Below are positions 43,801 through 51,877 of a stretch of DNA of 64,000 nucleotides, in pieces (position 1 is the stretch's first letter; each line of letters begins with the position of its first letter). The stretch covers positions 1,679,001 to 1,743,000 of the forward strand of contig NC_008570.1 in NCBI RefSeq assembly GCF_000014805.1. Direction: 5' to 3'. The notes under the pieces are model-generated. The model was not told the origin of the DNA and did no database searches. It saw nothing but the letters and a program-made list of their open reading frames with translations. Made by a program: the position numbers and the translations under genes. This DNA is from Aeromonas hydrophila subsp. hydrophila ATCC 7966. Lineage in GTDB: Bacteria > Pseudomonadota > Gammaproteobacteria > Enterobacterales > Aeromonadaceae.

Positions 43801-44379
43801 ATGTACCAAGAACTGATCCGCAATGAATTGACCGAAGCTGCCAGCGTGCTCCAGGCGTTCCTGGCAGATGAGCAAAATCTCAAGGACATCGAAGCGGCCG
43901 CCAAGCTGCTCGCTGACTCCTTCAAGCAGGAAGGCAAGGTACTCTCCTGTGGCAACGGTGGCTCCCACTGCGACGCCATGCATTTTGCCGAAGAGTTGAC
44001 CGGCCGTTATCGCGAGAACCGCCCCGGTTATGCCGGTATCGCCATCTCCGATCCCAGCCACCTCTCCTGTGTGTCCAACGACTTTGGCTATGACTACGTC
44101 TTCTCTCGCTATGTAGAGGCAGTCGGCCGTCGCGGTGACGTGCTGCTCGGCATCTCCACCAGCGGCAACTCCGGCAATATCCTGAAAGCCATCGAAGCCG
44201 CCCATGCCAAAGGCATGAAGGTGATTGCGCTGACCGGCAAGGACGGCGGCAAGATGGCCGGCCTGGCCGATGTCGAGATCCGGGTGCCGCACTTTGGTTA
44301 CGCCGACCGCATTCAGGAAGTGCATATCAAGGTGATCCACATCCTGATCCAGCTGGTCGAAAAAGAGATGGCCAAGTAA
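43801..44379 (+). CDS. gmhA: Phosphoheptose isomerase
   Basis: A 192-residue SIS-domain enzyme converting sedoheptulose 7-phosphate to D-glycero-D-manno-heptose 7-phosphate, the first step of lipopolysaccharide inner-core heptose synthesis. Active-site sequences include [46 protein letters not shown] and the C-terminal [18 protein letters not shown]. Length equals E. coli GmhA (192). It is divergent from fadE and followed by yafJ. Confidence 0.98.
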   Translation: MYQELIRNELTEAASVLQAFLADEQNLKDIEAAAKLLADSFKQEGKVLSCGNGGSHCDAMHFAEELTGRYRENRPGYAGIAISDPSHLSCVSNDFGYDYVFSRYVEAVGRRGDVLLGISTSGNSGNILKAIEAAHAKGMKVIALTGKDGGKMAGLADVEIRVPHFGYADRIQEVHIKVIHILIQLVEKEMAK

Positions 44380-44518
44380 GGCAGCGGTCTCGAGCCGGGA
44401 TAGTCGTGCCTTGTCTGGCCGTGTCCCGGCGGGATCTTGCGCAAGCGGCCGGTGTCAGCGCAGGCTGAGCCGGCCGATTGGCAATGAGATGGTCAAGTCA
44501 GCAAGGAGCCTGCAGCCT

Positions 44519-45298
44519 ATGTGCGAACTGCTCGGCATGAGTGCCAATGTGCCGACCGATATCTGCTTCAGCTTCACCGGCCTGATGCTGCGCGGCGGCA
44601 AGACCGGACCTCACAAAGATGGCTGGGGCATCACTTTTTACGAAGGGAAAGGCTTTCGTACCTTCAAGGATCCCGAGCCCAGTGCCCAGTCGCCGATTGC
44701 CAGGCTGGTGCAGGCGCTGCCCATCAAGAGCCGCGCCGTGGTCAGCCATATTCGGCAGGCCAACCGCGGCTGCGTCTCGCTGGAGAATACCCACCCTTTT
44801 ACCCGCGAGCTGTGGGGTCGTTACTGGACCTTTGCCCACAATGGCCAGTTGACGGGTTACAAAGGGTTGGCCACCGGTCGCCATCGACCGGTGGGCGACA
44901 CCGACAGCGAACACGCCTTCTGCTGGCTGCTCGATCGGCTGGAACAGAAATATCCCCGACGCCCTGCCAACTTCCCCGCCATGTTTCGCTACCTGGCGAC
45001 CCTGTGCAACGAGCTGCGCGGCCTGGGGGTATTCAACATGTTGCTGTCGGATGGGGAGTTCGTGATGACCTACTGCAGCAACAACCTCTACTGGCTGACC
45101 CGGCGAGCTCCGTTCGGAGAGGCCCGTCTGCTGGATGAAGATGTCGCCATCGACTTTCAGAGCGAGACGACACCGGACGATGTGGTGACCCTGATTGCGA
45201 CCCGGCCGCTGACCGGTAATGAAGACTGGGTAAAAATGGCGCCGGGCGAGTTCAGTCTGTTTCGACTGGGTGAACGGGTGGGTGCCAATCAGCTGTGA
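44519..45298 (+). CDS. yafJ: Class II glutamine amidotransferase domain protein YafJ
   Basis: A 259-residue protein of the GATase_2 family. After removal of Met, Cys2 (MCELLGMSAN) is the N-terminal nucleophile. GGKTGPHKDGWGITFY, RQANRGCVSLENTHPF and FAHNGQL are conserved glutaminase motifs. No synthetase domain is attached, so the acceptor reaction is unknown. The frame is open upstream to 44411, but the need for Cys2 and the AAGGAG at 44503 fix the start at ATG 44519. The gmhA-yafJ order is as in E. coli. Confidence 0.92.
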   Translation: MCELLGMSANVPTDICFSFTGLMLRGGKTGPHKDGWGITFYEGKGFRTFKDPEPSAQSPIARLVQALPIKSRAVVSHIRQANRGCVSLENTHPFTRELWGRYWTFAHNGQLTGYKGLATGRHRPVGDTDSEHAFCWLLDRLEQKYPRRPANFPAMFRYLATLCNELRGLGVFNMLLSDGEFVMTYCSNNLYWLTRRAPFGEARLLDEDVAIDFQSETTPDDVVTLIATRPLTGNEDWVKMAPGEFSLFRLGERVGANQL

Positions 45299-45326
45299 TC
45301 CTCGGCTGCTCCAGAGATAAAAAAAT

Positions 45327-45350
45327 ACCAGGGTAGAATCCTACCCTGGT
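45327..45350. terminator. Hairpin after yafJ
   Basis: Perfect stem ACCAGGGTAG / CTACCCTGGT with loop AATC. The plus-strand tail is TCTTCG (weak); the minus-strand tail is a T run. Confidence 0.6.
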
Positions 45351-45447
45351 TCTTCGCAGCAGCCATACAGGCAAAAGGGATGAGAGAGGTGTTGCTGAGT
45401 CGCATCATTCTCACGGCTGCCATTGTTATTTAGTTGTTAATTTAATG

Positions 45448-45463
45448 GCAACATTTATGTTGC
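45448..45463. promoter_or_regulatory. Palindrome upstream of the Hpt gene
   Basis: GCAACAT-TT-ATGTTGC, a perfect 16-base palindrome in an AT-rich stretch about 160 bases before the Hpt start. It resembles a regulator binding site, but I cannot name the regulator. Confidence 0.35.
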
Positions 45464-45619
45464 AACTCGGCCATCTATTGTCTGGTTAGGCGATCCTGAT
45501 CACGCTTTTCTGATTCATGCCCCGTTTGAGTTCGATTTTCTGACGGCGATGAAACGTGACTGAGTCGTGCCGGGCATCTATAGTATGGTCTGTTTGAATA
45601 CCATCAGGAGGATGACGGA

Positions 45620-45955
45620 ATGGAGTGGCTGGATCAGAAGGTGTTGCGACAGCTGGCGGAAGACATCGGCCAGGAGATGATGCCGGTGGTGATCTCGGTC
45701 TTCATCGAAGAGGTGGGGGAACAGCTTGCCCAACTGCGCCCGCTCTATGAACAGCAGGACTGGCCCGCATTGGCCCGGCTTGCCCACAGCATGAAGTCCT
45801 CCTGCGGCAGCTATGGCGCCCAGCTCAGTTACCAGCAGGTGGTGGCGCTGGAACAAGCCTGCAAACATGAAGACGGCGAGCAAGTCGCCCGTCTGCTGAC
45901 CGAGCTGGAGCAATCCCTGCCCCAGGTGCTCTCCCACCTCGCCAACTATCACTGA
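45620..45955 (+). CDS. Stand-alone histidine phosphotransfer (Hpt) protein
   Basis: A 111-residue all-helical protein. The phospho-accepting His lies in LARLAHSMKSSCGSYGA (about residue 56), the Hpt motif AH-x-x-KSS. Such proteins relay phosphate between hybrid kinases and response regulators. No kinase is in its own operon, but a hybrid kinase whose REC domain would need an Hpt partner lies 2.3 kb away (48235-50331), so it is a good candidate partner (inference). Start is ATG 45620 with AGGAGG upstream. Confidence 0.85.
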   Translation: MEWLDQKVLRQLAEDIGQEMMPVVISVFIEEVGEQLAQLRPLYEQQDWPALARLAHSMKSSCGSYGAQLSYQQVVALEQACKHEDGEQVARLLTELEQSLPQVLSHLANYH

Positions 45956-46006
45956 GCCCCTGCAGCCGGCGCATTGGCGCCGGACTTGCCATCCTCTGCC
46001 CGCCCG

Positions 46007-46918
46007 CTAGCGTTGATTGACCAGTTGTTGGATAACCCTGTCCAGTGCCAGCTTCAATTTCAGGCGATCGTGCCGATGGGGAAGGGCGGCCTCACCCAGC
46101 TCGGCCAGGATCAATCGGCCAGCCAGCTCTGCCGGATATTCCCCCGCCGGGGCCAGAATGGCATCGACCCGGCCCGCGCCGACCCGTGATTCCAGCCAGC
46201 GCCACTGATTGTGCAGGCTGAGCTGGCTGGCCGGGCCATTTTCGGCGACCAGATTGCAGATGAACACCAACATGGCATCGCTCTCGTTGATGGCCTGGGC
46301 CACCTCAGCCAGCAGCAGGGGCGGCATGATGGAAGTAAGAAAGCTGCCGGGGCCGAGGATGATCATGTCGGCCTGTGCCAATGCCTGCACCGCCTCGCGG
46401 GTGGCCGGTACCTTCGGACTCAGGCTGAGGGAGAGCGGCGGGGTGTCGAGCTGATCGATGGAGACTTCCCCCAGTATCTGATTGCCACAGGCCGTGTGGG
46501 CGCACAGGTCGGTGGGAAATTCAGACATGGGTAGCAATTGTGACTCTATTTTCAGCATGTCGCTGATGAGCTTGATAGCATCAAGAGGGCGTACGCAGAG
46601 GTTGTCGAGCGCCAGCAGCATCAGATTGCCGAGGTTGTGGCCCGCCAGTTCACCGCGACCGGCGAACCGATATTCGAACAGCAGGCTGCCGATACTGGGA
46701 TCGGTCACCAGTTGATTAAGGCAATTGCGCAGATCCCCCCAGGCGATACACTCCTGGCTCTTGCGCAGTCGTCCGGTAGAGCCACCATCATCGGTGGTGG
46801 TGACGATGCCGGTCAGGCGCGATCCCAGAAACGAGAGCGAAGAAAGCACGCGGCCCATGCCGTGGCCGCCACCGATGGCGACAACCCGGTCAAAATCATT
46901 GATGTTCTTCTGCCACAT
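46007..46918 (-). CDS. ybhK: YvcK/CofD-family protein (YbhK)
   Basis: A 303-residue protein. The N-terminal nucleotide-binding loop is VVAIGGGHGMGRVLSSL, followed by TTTDDGGSTGRLR and GDLRNCL. HNLGNLML and LGPGSFLTSIMPPLL are also typical of YvcK, which in Bacillus binds UDP-sugars and influences cell-envelope morphology and gluconeogenic growth. E. coli YbhK (302 residues) lies next to moaA; here about 7 kb of signalling genes separate them. It is divergent from the nosP-like gene. Confidence 0.92.
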   Translation of the reverse strand: MWQKNINDFDRVVAIGGGHGMGRVLSSLSFLGSRLTGIVTTTDDGGSTGRLRKSQECIAWGDLRNCLNQLVTDPSIGSLLFEYRFAGRGELAGHNLGNLMLLALDNLCVRPLDAIKLISDMLKIESQLLPMSEFPTDLCAHTACGNQILGEVSIDQLDTPPLSLSLSPKVPATREAVQALAQADMIILGPGSFLTSIMPPLLLAEVAQAINESDAMLVFICNLVAENGPASQLSLHNQWRWLESRVGAGRVDAILAPAGEYPAELAGRLILAELGEAALPHRHDRLKLKLALDRVIQQLVNQR

Positions 46919-47031
46919 GGCGTTTTCCTGTGGTTGGGCTCAATTGAATGTGATTCTAATCGATAAGACGGGATAATTGTTTGATTAAGGTATGATTTTT
47001 GCTTACCCCCAGCATCATGAACAACTAGGAG

Positions 47032-48216
47032 ATGGTGTTGAACTTCCTGACGGCTCACTCTCTTGAAGAGACCTCCCTGCTGGCTGCCCGGCAGGTCAGT
47101 GAGCGGCTGCTCGCTCAATCACCTCATTCCCCTTCGCTGTTACTGGTCTATTTTACTCAGGCTCACGATGCCGAGGAACTGCGCCATCACTTCAAACAGC
47201 AGTTCCCGTCGTCTCGAATGATCGGTTGCAGCTCCTGTGGCGGTGTCATGACCCAGACCGGCCATCATGCCCGCCAGGGGATCGGTCTGGCAGTGGCGGC
47301 GATCTACGATGACAAGGGGGCTTACGGCGTGGCGGGCAAGGCGGGGGATGCAGTGGATGTGCGCCAGCTGCTGCGCAGTGCCATCGCCGATGGGGGGCGC
47401 CCCGGCGAGCTGCCACAACTCATCTTGCTGCATGCGAGCCCGGGCCAGGAGGAGGCGATGCTGGAGAGCATCGAAGCCGAGCTGGGCACGACGGTCCCGG
47501 TCGTCGGGGGCTCCGCCGCCGACAACAGCGTCAACGGTGACTGGCAGCTGTGCTGGGATGAGGGCAGTACCCGCGAAGGCGTCGCGCTGGCCGTGCTCTA
47601 TCCCGATTGCCAGCTGGCGTTCCAGTTTCACTCCGGCTATGTCCCCACCGAATATCGCGGCACCATCACGGCCCTGTCGGGACGGGAGATCCTCACCATC
47701 GATCATGAGCCCGCAGCCGAGGTCTATGCTCGCTGGAGCGGACGGACAACCCCCTGGCCGGTGGGCCCCATCCTGCGGGAGACCACCCTGTCGCCGCTGG
47801 CGAGACAGGTGGGCACCCTGGATGACATGCCCTATTACAAGCTCTCCCACCCGGAGGCCGTGACAGAAGGTGGCGGATTGCGCCTCTTTACCGATACTCA
47901 GGTCGGGGAGCGGTTGCTGCTGATGTACAGCAGTCAGGAGGGCTTACTGCAACGCAGTCTGAATGCAACCCGCATCGAACCCGAGTACGGCATGGCCACC
48001 GAGATGCAGCCGTTTGGCGCCCTTGTGATTTTTTGTGCTGGTTGTCGCTTGGCTCTTGGTGATAGCTTATGCCAATTTGTCGATCAATTTCATACCCGGC
48101 TGGGGGATATCCCCTTCATCACCCCGTTCACCTTCGGCGAGCAGGGCCGCCTGCCCCATGGTGAGCTGGCGCACGGCAACCTGATGGTCTCGAGCGTGAT
48201 CTTCCTCGACAGCTGA
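47032..48216 (+). CDS. FIST-domain sensor protein (NosP-like)
   Basis: A 394-residue soluble protein with FIST_N (about residues 25-215: GCSSCGGVMTQTGHHARQ, VPVVGGSAADNSVNGDW) and FIST_C (about 220-375: PWPVGPILRETTLSPLARQVGT, CAGCRLALGD). FIST proteins of the NosP class bind heme and sense nitric oxide, and are encoded beside the hybrid kinase they inhibit; the next gene here is such a kinase, 18 bases away. Heme ligation cannot be judged from sequence alone. AGGAG (47027-47031) abuts ATG 47032, so TTG 47038, six bases on, may be the real start. Confidence 0.82.
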   Translation: MVLNFLTAHSLEETSLLAARQVSERLLAQSPHSPSLLLVYFTQAHDAEELRHHFKQQFPSSRMIGCSSCGGVMTQTGHHARQGIGLAVAAIYDDKGAYGVAGKAGDAVDVRQLLRSAIADGGRPGELPQLILLHASPGQEEAMLESIEAELGTTVPVVGGSAADNSVNGDWQLCWDEGSTREGVALAVLYPDCQLAFQFHSGYVPTEYRGTITALSGREILTIDHEPAAEVYARWSGRTTPWPVGPILRETTLSPLARQVGTLDDMPYYKLSHPEAVTEGGGLRLFTDTQVGERLLLMYSSQEGLLQRSLNATRIEPEYGMATEMQPFGALVIFCAGCRLALGDSLCQFVDQFHTRLGDIPFITPFTFGEQGRLPHGELAHGNLMVSSVIFLDS

Positions 48217-48234
48217 CATTGCGCTGGAAACAAG

Positions 48235-50331
48235 ATGATAGGTAACACGGAACTGGAAGCCCTCGGCGACAAGCTGCAGACCACCTTGGTGGAGCTGGTG
48301 CGTTGCCGGGAACGCGAGGCCAAATACCGGCAGGAGTCGCAAACCCTGTTGTGCGGGGTGGCGACGCTGGCCGATGCCCAGACGCTGGAACAGGTGCTGG
48401 ACAGCCTCATTCAGGTGCTCAAGCCCTTCATCGGCTTCGAACATGCGGATGTGGTGGCCTGGGAAGGAGAAGGTGGCATCACCCACCTCAGCACCCAGGA
48501 TGGCGAAGTGGGGCGCAGCTGGCAGCTGACCCCGCTGTTCTCTCGCGCTATCGAGGGAGAGACCCTGGTCATCTATGATCCGACCCAGTTGCCGGAACTG
48601 GCGCCGCTGGCCGATGTTGAGGGCTGGGCCAGCGTCATGATGACGGGCTTGCGCGCCCCCGGTTTTTCCGGCGTACTCATCTGCCGTCACGCCGTGATGG
48701 GGACCTTCGATCTCAAGAGCAAGGCGGCCATGCAGCGCTGTCGTCCGCTCATCTCCCAGGCGCTGGTCAACATTGCCTATCGAGCCCGCCTGCAGGAACA
48801 GGTCGAGCTGAAAACACTGGCCCTGCAAGCGGGTGAACAGCGTTTTCGCAGCTTTGCCGGCATGGCGTCCGACTGGTTCTGGGAGACGGATACCGAGCAC
48901 CGGCTGAGCTATGTATCGGCCCCCGGCCAGCAGGGGGACATGCTGGTGCATCAACCCGGCCAGAGCCTCTACGATTACGCCTATGACAGGCGCGACCCCG
49001 AATGGGGCAAGTATCGCCGGCTCATCGGTCTGCACCTGCCGGTGCGGGCGGTGCGAGCCCAGGTCAGCTTGGCCAAGGGGCCGCGCTGGATGGAGATCAA
49101 CGCCGAACCCTGTTTCGATGCTGCCGGCGCCTTCATTGGTTATCGCGGCACGGCGCGGGATGTGGGCAACCAGATCCGCCGTGAGCAGGAGCTGGCCAGG
49201 GCGCGGGACGAAGCGGAAGCGGCCAACCGCGCCAAGTCGCAGTTCCTGGCCATGATGACCCACGAGATCCGCTCTCCCATGAACGCGGTGCTGGGGATGC
49301 TGGATCTGCTGCAACACGCCCAGCTCGAACCCCAGCAACAGACGCTGCTGGGCCACGCCACCCATGCCGCGCGTCTGCTGCAGACCATCATCGACGATGT
49401 GCTCGATTTCTCGAAGATTGAATCCCATACCCTGGAGTTTCACTGTGAGACGCTGCAGCCGGCCCAGCTCTGCCAGTCCCTGATCGAGCCGCTGCTGGCG
49501 CAGGCGGGCAGCAAGGGTATCGACCTGCGTTGGCGGGTAGACGACGCCGTACCAGCCCAGTTGCAGGGGGATCCGGTGCGCCTCTCCCAGGTGATCAGCA
49601 ACCTGCTCGGCAACGCGGTGAAATTCACCAGTCAGGGCAGCGTGTTGCTGCAACTGAGCTGGCATGAGCAGCAGTTGAGGGTCTCGGTGACCGACAGCGG
49701 GATCGGTATCTCGGCCGAGGATCAGGCGCTGCTGTTCGAACCCTTCTCTCAGGTCGACAGTTCGGCCACCCGCCGTTTCTCGGGCACCGGGCTAGGGCTG
49801 GCCATCAGCAAGCGGCTGGTGGAGTTGATGGGCGGCAGCATTCAGCTGCGCAGTGCCCCCGGTGAGGGGAGCTGCTTCTGGTTCGATTTGCCGGGCATGG
49901 CGCTGCCATGCGAATGCAGCAGCCGGCCCGAGCCGGATCAGCAGCCCATTCAGGATCTGGATGTGCTGGTGGTGGAAGACAGCCCGGTCAATCAGCTGGT
50001 GGTATCGCTCATGCTGCAAAAGCTGGTGAGCCGGGTCAGAGTCGCGGCCAACGGACTGGAGGCGCTGGCCCAGGTGGCAGAACAACTGCCGGATCTCATC
50101 CTGATGGACATGCGGATGCCGCAGATGGATGGACTGGAGGCGACCCGGCGTCTGCGAGAACTGGGTTGTAGCGTGCCCATCGTGGCGCTGACGGCCAACG
50201 CCATGGCGGAAGATAGGGCTCGTTGCCTGGCCCAGGGAATGGATGACTTTCTGGCCAAACCGATAAGTCTGATGCGGCTGCGGGAGTGTCTGCAACGCTA
50301 TTTTCAACCCGCAGCGCCGGATCGCAGCTAA
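48235..50331 (+). CDS. Hybrid sensor histidine kinase/response regulator (NahK-like)
   Basis: A 698-residue soluble kinase without membrane helices. A short coiled coil and GAF-like region occupy about 1-195, and PAS about 200-315 (RSFAGMASDWFWETD). HisKA has phospho-His H343 in FLAMMTHEIRSPMNAV. HATPase includes NLLGNAVKFTSQG, DSGIGIS and GTGLGLAISKRL. REC (about 578-690) has phospho-Asp D625 in LILMDMRMPQMDG. Lack of its own Hpt domain means it needs a separate Hpt protein. By domain order and by linkage to a FIST gene it resembles the NosP-associated kinases. A hairpin follows the stop. Confidence 0.92.
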   Translation: MIGNTELEALGDKLQTTLVELVRCREREAKYRQESQTLLCGVATLADAQTLEQVLDSLIQVLKPFIGFEHADVVAWEGEGGITHLSTQDGEVGRSWQLTPLFSRAIEGETLVIYDPTQLPELAPLADVEGWASVMMTGLRAPGFSGVLICRHAVMGTFDLKSKAAMQRCRPLISQALVNIAYRARLQEQVELKTLALQAGEQRFRSFAGMASDWFWETDTEHRLSYVSAPGQQGDMLVHQPGQSLYDYAYDRRDPEWGKYRRLIGLHLPVRAVRAQVSLAKGPRWMEINAEPCFDAAGAFIGYRGTARDVGNQIRREQELARARDEAEAANRAKSQFLAMMTHEIRSPMNAVLGMLDLLQHAQLEPQQQTLLGHATHAARLLQTIIDDVLDFSKIESHTLEFHCETLQPAQLCQSLIEPLLAQAGSKGIDLRWRVDDAVPAQLQGDPVRLSQVISNLLGNAVKFTSQGSVLLQLSWHEQQLRVSVTDSGIGISAEDQALLFEPFSQVDSSATRRFSGTGLGLAISKRLVELMGGSIQLRSAPGEGSCFWFDLPGMALPCECSSRPEPDQQPIQDLDVLVVEDSPVNQLVVSLMLQKLVSRVRVAANGLEALAQVAEQLPDLILMDMRMPQMDGLEATRRLRELGCSVPIVALTANAMAEDRARCLAQGMDDFLAKPISLMRLRECLQRYFQPAAPDRS

Positions 50332-50332
50332 A

Positions 50333-50360
50333 AAAAATGGTCAACCTGGGTGGTTGACCA
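50333..50360. terminator. Bidirectional terminator between the hybrid kinase and the Lon-N gene
   Basis: Perfect stem TGGTCAACC / GGTTGACCA with loop TGGGT. It is stronger on the minus strand, where eight Ts follow. Confidence 0.7.
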
Positions 50361-50362
50361 AT

Positions 50363-50546
50363 TCTTCAGCAAATACTGAAGAGAGCACGGGATAAATCGG
50401 GTTGTACGATTCTATATGAAAAAGTCGTGCCAACTTTTCAGAACCAGTTTATGCGGCTTGCAGCGCGGTTATTGATTTCTATTGGGCGCTTTATTTGCAA
50501 AATGCGAAAACCTTGTTTTCATTATCGGAATATTCGCATTTTGCAA
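50363..50546. repeat. Inverted-repeat-rich AT-rich intergenic segment
   Basis: Two clear repeats: TCTTCAG-N6-CTGAAGA (50363-50382), and a perfect 14-base pair TTGCAAAATGCGAA (50495-50508) / TTCGCATTTTGCAA (50533-50546) with a 24-base spacer. The segment is visibly more AT-rich than its flanks and holds no convincing gene. Function unknown. Confidence 0.6.
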
Positions 50547-50558
50547 TACACTTCTGAC

Positions 50559-51134
50559 TCACTGTGCGATCAGTCGACGCAAGAATTGACGGGCCGCTTC
50601 GCTATTTTGTTTGGCAATCAACATCTGCTTTTCATAGATCGGCATCGGCAGGATTTCGAGCCAGCGTTGGCAGAGCCAGGCCGCATCGTCAAACTGCTTG
50701 TCCGGATAAAGTTCATCCAGTTCCGGATACTGTTCAAATACTTCCCGCAGTCGGGTCACCAGCGGCTTGTCGCTGAAGTCTGAATGGGTGCTCGGCCAGT
50801 TGGGCAGCGCTTCGACTCTGGCCCGGCGCAGACCCAGCTCGTCCGTTTCCATCTCGTGGATGCAGAAACGTTCCATGCCGAGTACGGTGACGCCGAGCAG
50901 GCCGTCATTCAGGGTGTAAAAGTCGGTGACTTTGACCCGGGTGCCGACTGGCAGGATCCGCCCGGACTTGCCAGTCGTTGTCGCCTCTTCCATCACGATG
51001 CCGAAGCCCTGGTCATCGATGAATGACTCTTTGAGCATCTGCAGGTGGCGCGGTTCAAACAAACGCAGAGGAAGCTTGCCACCAGGCAGTATGTGGGAAG
51101 GCAAGGGGAACAGTGCCAAGGGTTGAAGTTTCAT
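50559..51134 (-). CDS. Lon N-terminal (LON substrate-binding) domain protein
   Basis: A 191-residue protein formed by a stand-alone Lon N-terminal domain: LALFPLPSHILPGGKLPLRLFEPRHLQML at the start, then FGIVMEE and VGTRVKVTDFYTLNDGLLGVTVLGMERF. It has no ATPase or protease domain, so it is not a Lon protease. Such proteins (LON peptidase substrate-binding domain family) are common in proteobacteria and may bind proteins; no specific partner is known. It lies between the hybrid kinase and narP but is probably transcribed on its own. Confidence 0.88.
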   Translation of the reverse strand: MKLQPLALFPLPSHILPGGKLPLRLFEPRHLQMLKESFIDDQGFGIVMEEATTTGKSGRILPVGTRVKVTDFYTLNDGLLGVTVLGMERFCIHEMETDELGLRRARVEALPNWPSTHSDFSDKPLVTRLREVFEQYPELDELYPDKQFDDAAWLCQRWLEILPMPIYEKQMLIAKQNSEAARQFLRRLIAQ

Positions 51135-51194
51135 GTTCCATCCTCCATTGAGTAGTTGCTGAATAGGACAATGCAGCGACTGTGCCAGAGAATG

Positions 51195-51221
51195 AAAAAA
51201 GCCACCGGAAGGTGGCTTTTT
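51195..51221 (-). terminator. Rho-independent terminator after narQP
   Basis: Stem AAAAGCCACC / GGTGGCTTTT with loop GGAA, T-rich on both strands. It begins 18 bases beyond the narP stop. Confidence 0.85.
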
Positions 51222-51238
51222 GCTGGATGGGAGGGCGT

Positions 51239-51877
51239 TTAGTTGCGCTGCTCCAGGTACATGACAGCAGCTTCCACGCGGCTTTGCGCCTCGAGCTTCT
51301 TGAGCAGGCTCTTGACGTGTACCTTGACCGTGCCTTCGGAAATATGGAGTACGGAGGCGACCTGTTTGTTGGAGAGGCCCTTTGCAATTTCGCGCAGGAT
51401 TTGCATTTCGCGACGCGTTAAGCTCTCCAGCTTCTGCTGCAGGTGATCCAGCTCGTAGATGTTCTCGAGGTAGGGACGCAGCGGCTCGCTCAGGATCTGT
51501 TTGCCGGTCATCACGTCCGCCAGCTGGGCCAGCAGCATCTCTGGCTCGGTATCCTTGAGCAGGTAGCCGTCGGCACCGGCCTTGAGCAGCGCCACCACGT
51601 CCTGACGGGCGTCGGACACGGTCAGGATCACCACCCGAGAGGTCACTTCCTCGGTGCGCAGCGCCTTGAGGGTGTCCAGACCGGAGAGGCCTTTCATGTT
51701 GAGGTCGAGCAGGATCAGATCCGGTTCGGACTCCTTGGCCATGGCGACGGCATCGGTACCGTTGGAAGCTTCACCGACGACTTCGATGTTCTCCTCCAGG
51801 GCCAGCAGCTGCACAATCCCTTTGCGCATGAGGGGATGGTCATCCACGACCAGAACACTATATTTCATCTCGTCCAT
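51239..51877 (-). CDS. narP: Nitrate/nitrite response regulator NarP
   Basis: A 212-residue NarL/FixJ-type regulator. The REC domain (residues 5-125) has acidic pocket VVDDHPLMRKGI and phospho-Asp D58 in LILLDLNMKGLSG, then a LuxR-type helix-turn-helix (about 148-205: LTRREMQILREIAKGLSNKQVASVLHISEGTVKVHVKSLLKKL). The linker and length fit NarP/NarL. As a single regulator beside a NarQ-type kinase and the nap operon, NarP is the better name. Its ATG overlaps the narQ stop (51877), so it is translationally coupled. It probably controls napF by nitrate or nitrite. Confidence 0.92.
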   Translation of the reverse strand: MDEMKYSVLVVDDHPLMRKGIVQLLALEENIEVVGEASNGTDAVAMAKESEPDLILLDLNMKGLSGLDTLKALRTEEVTSRVVILTVSDARQDVVALLKAGADGYLLKDTEPEMLLAQLADVMTGKQILSEPLRPYLENIYELDHLQQKLESLTRREMQILREIAKGLSNKQVASVLHISEGTVKVHVKSLLKKLEAQSRVEAAVMYLEQRN

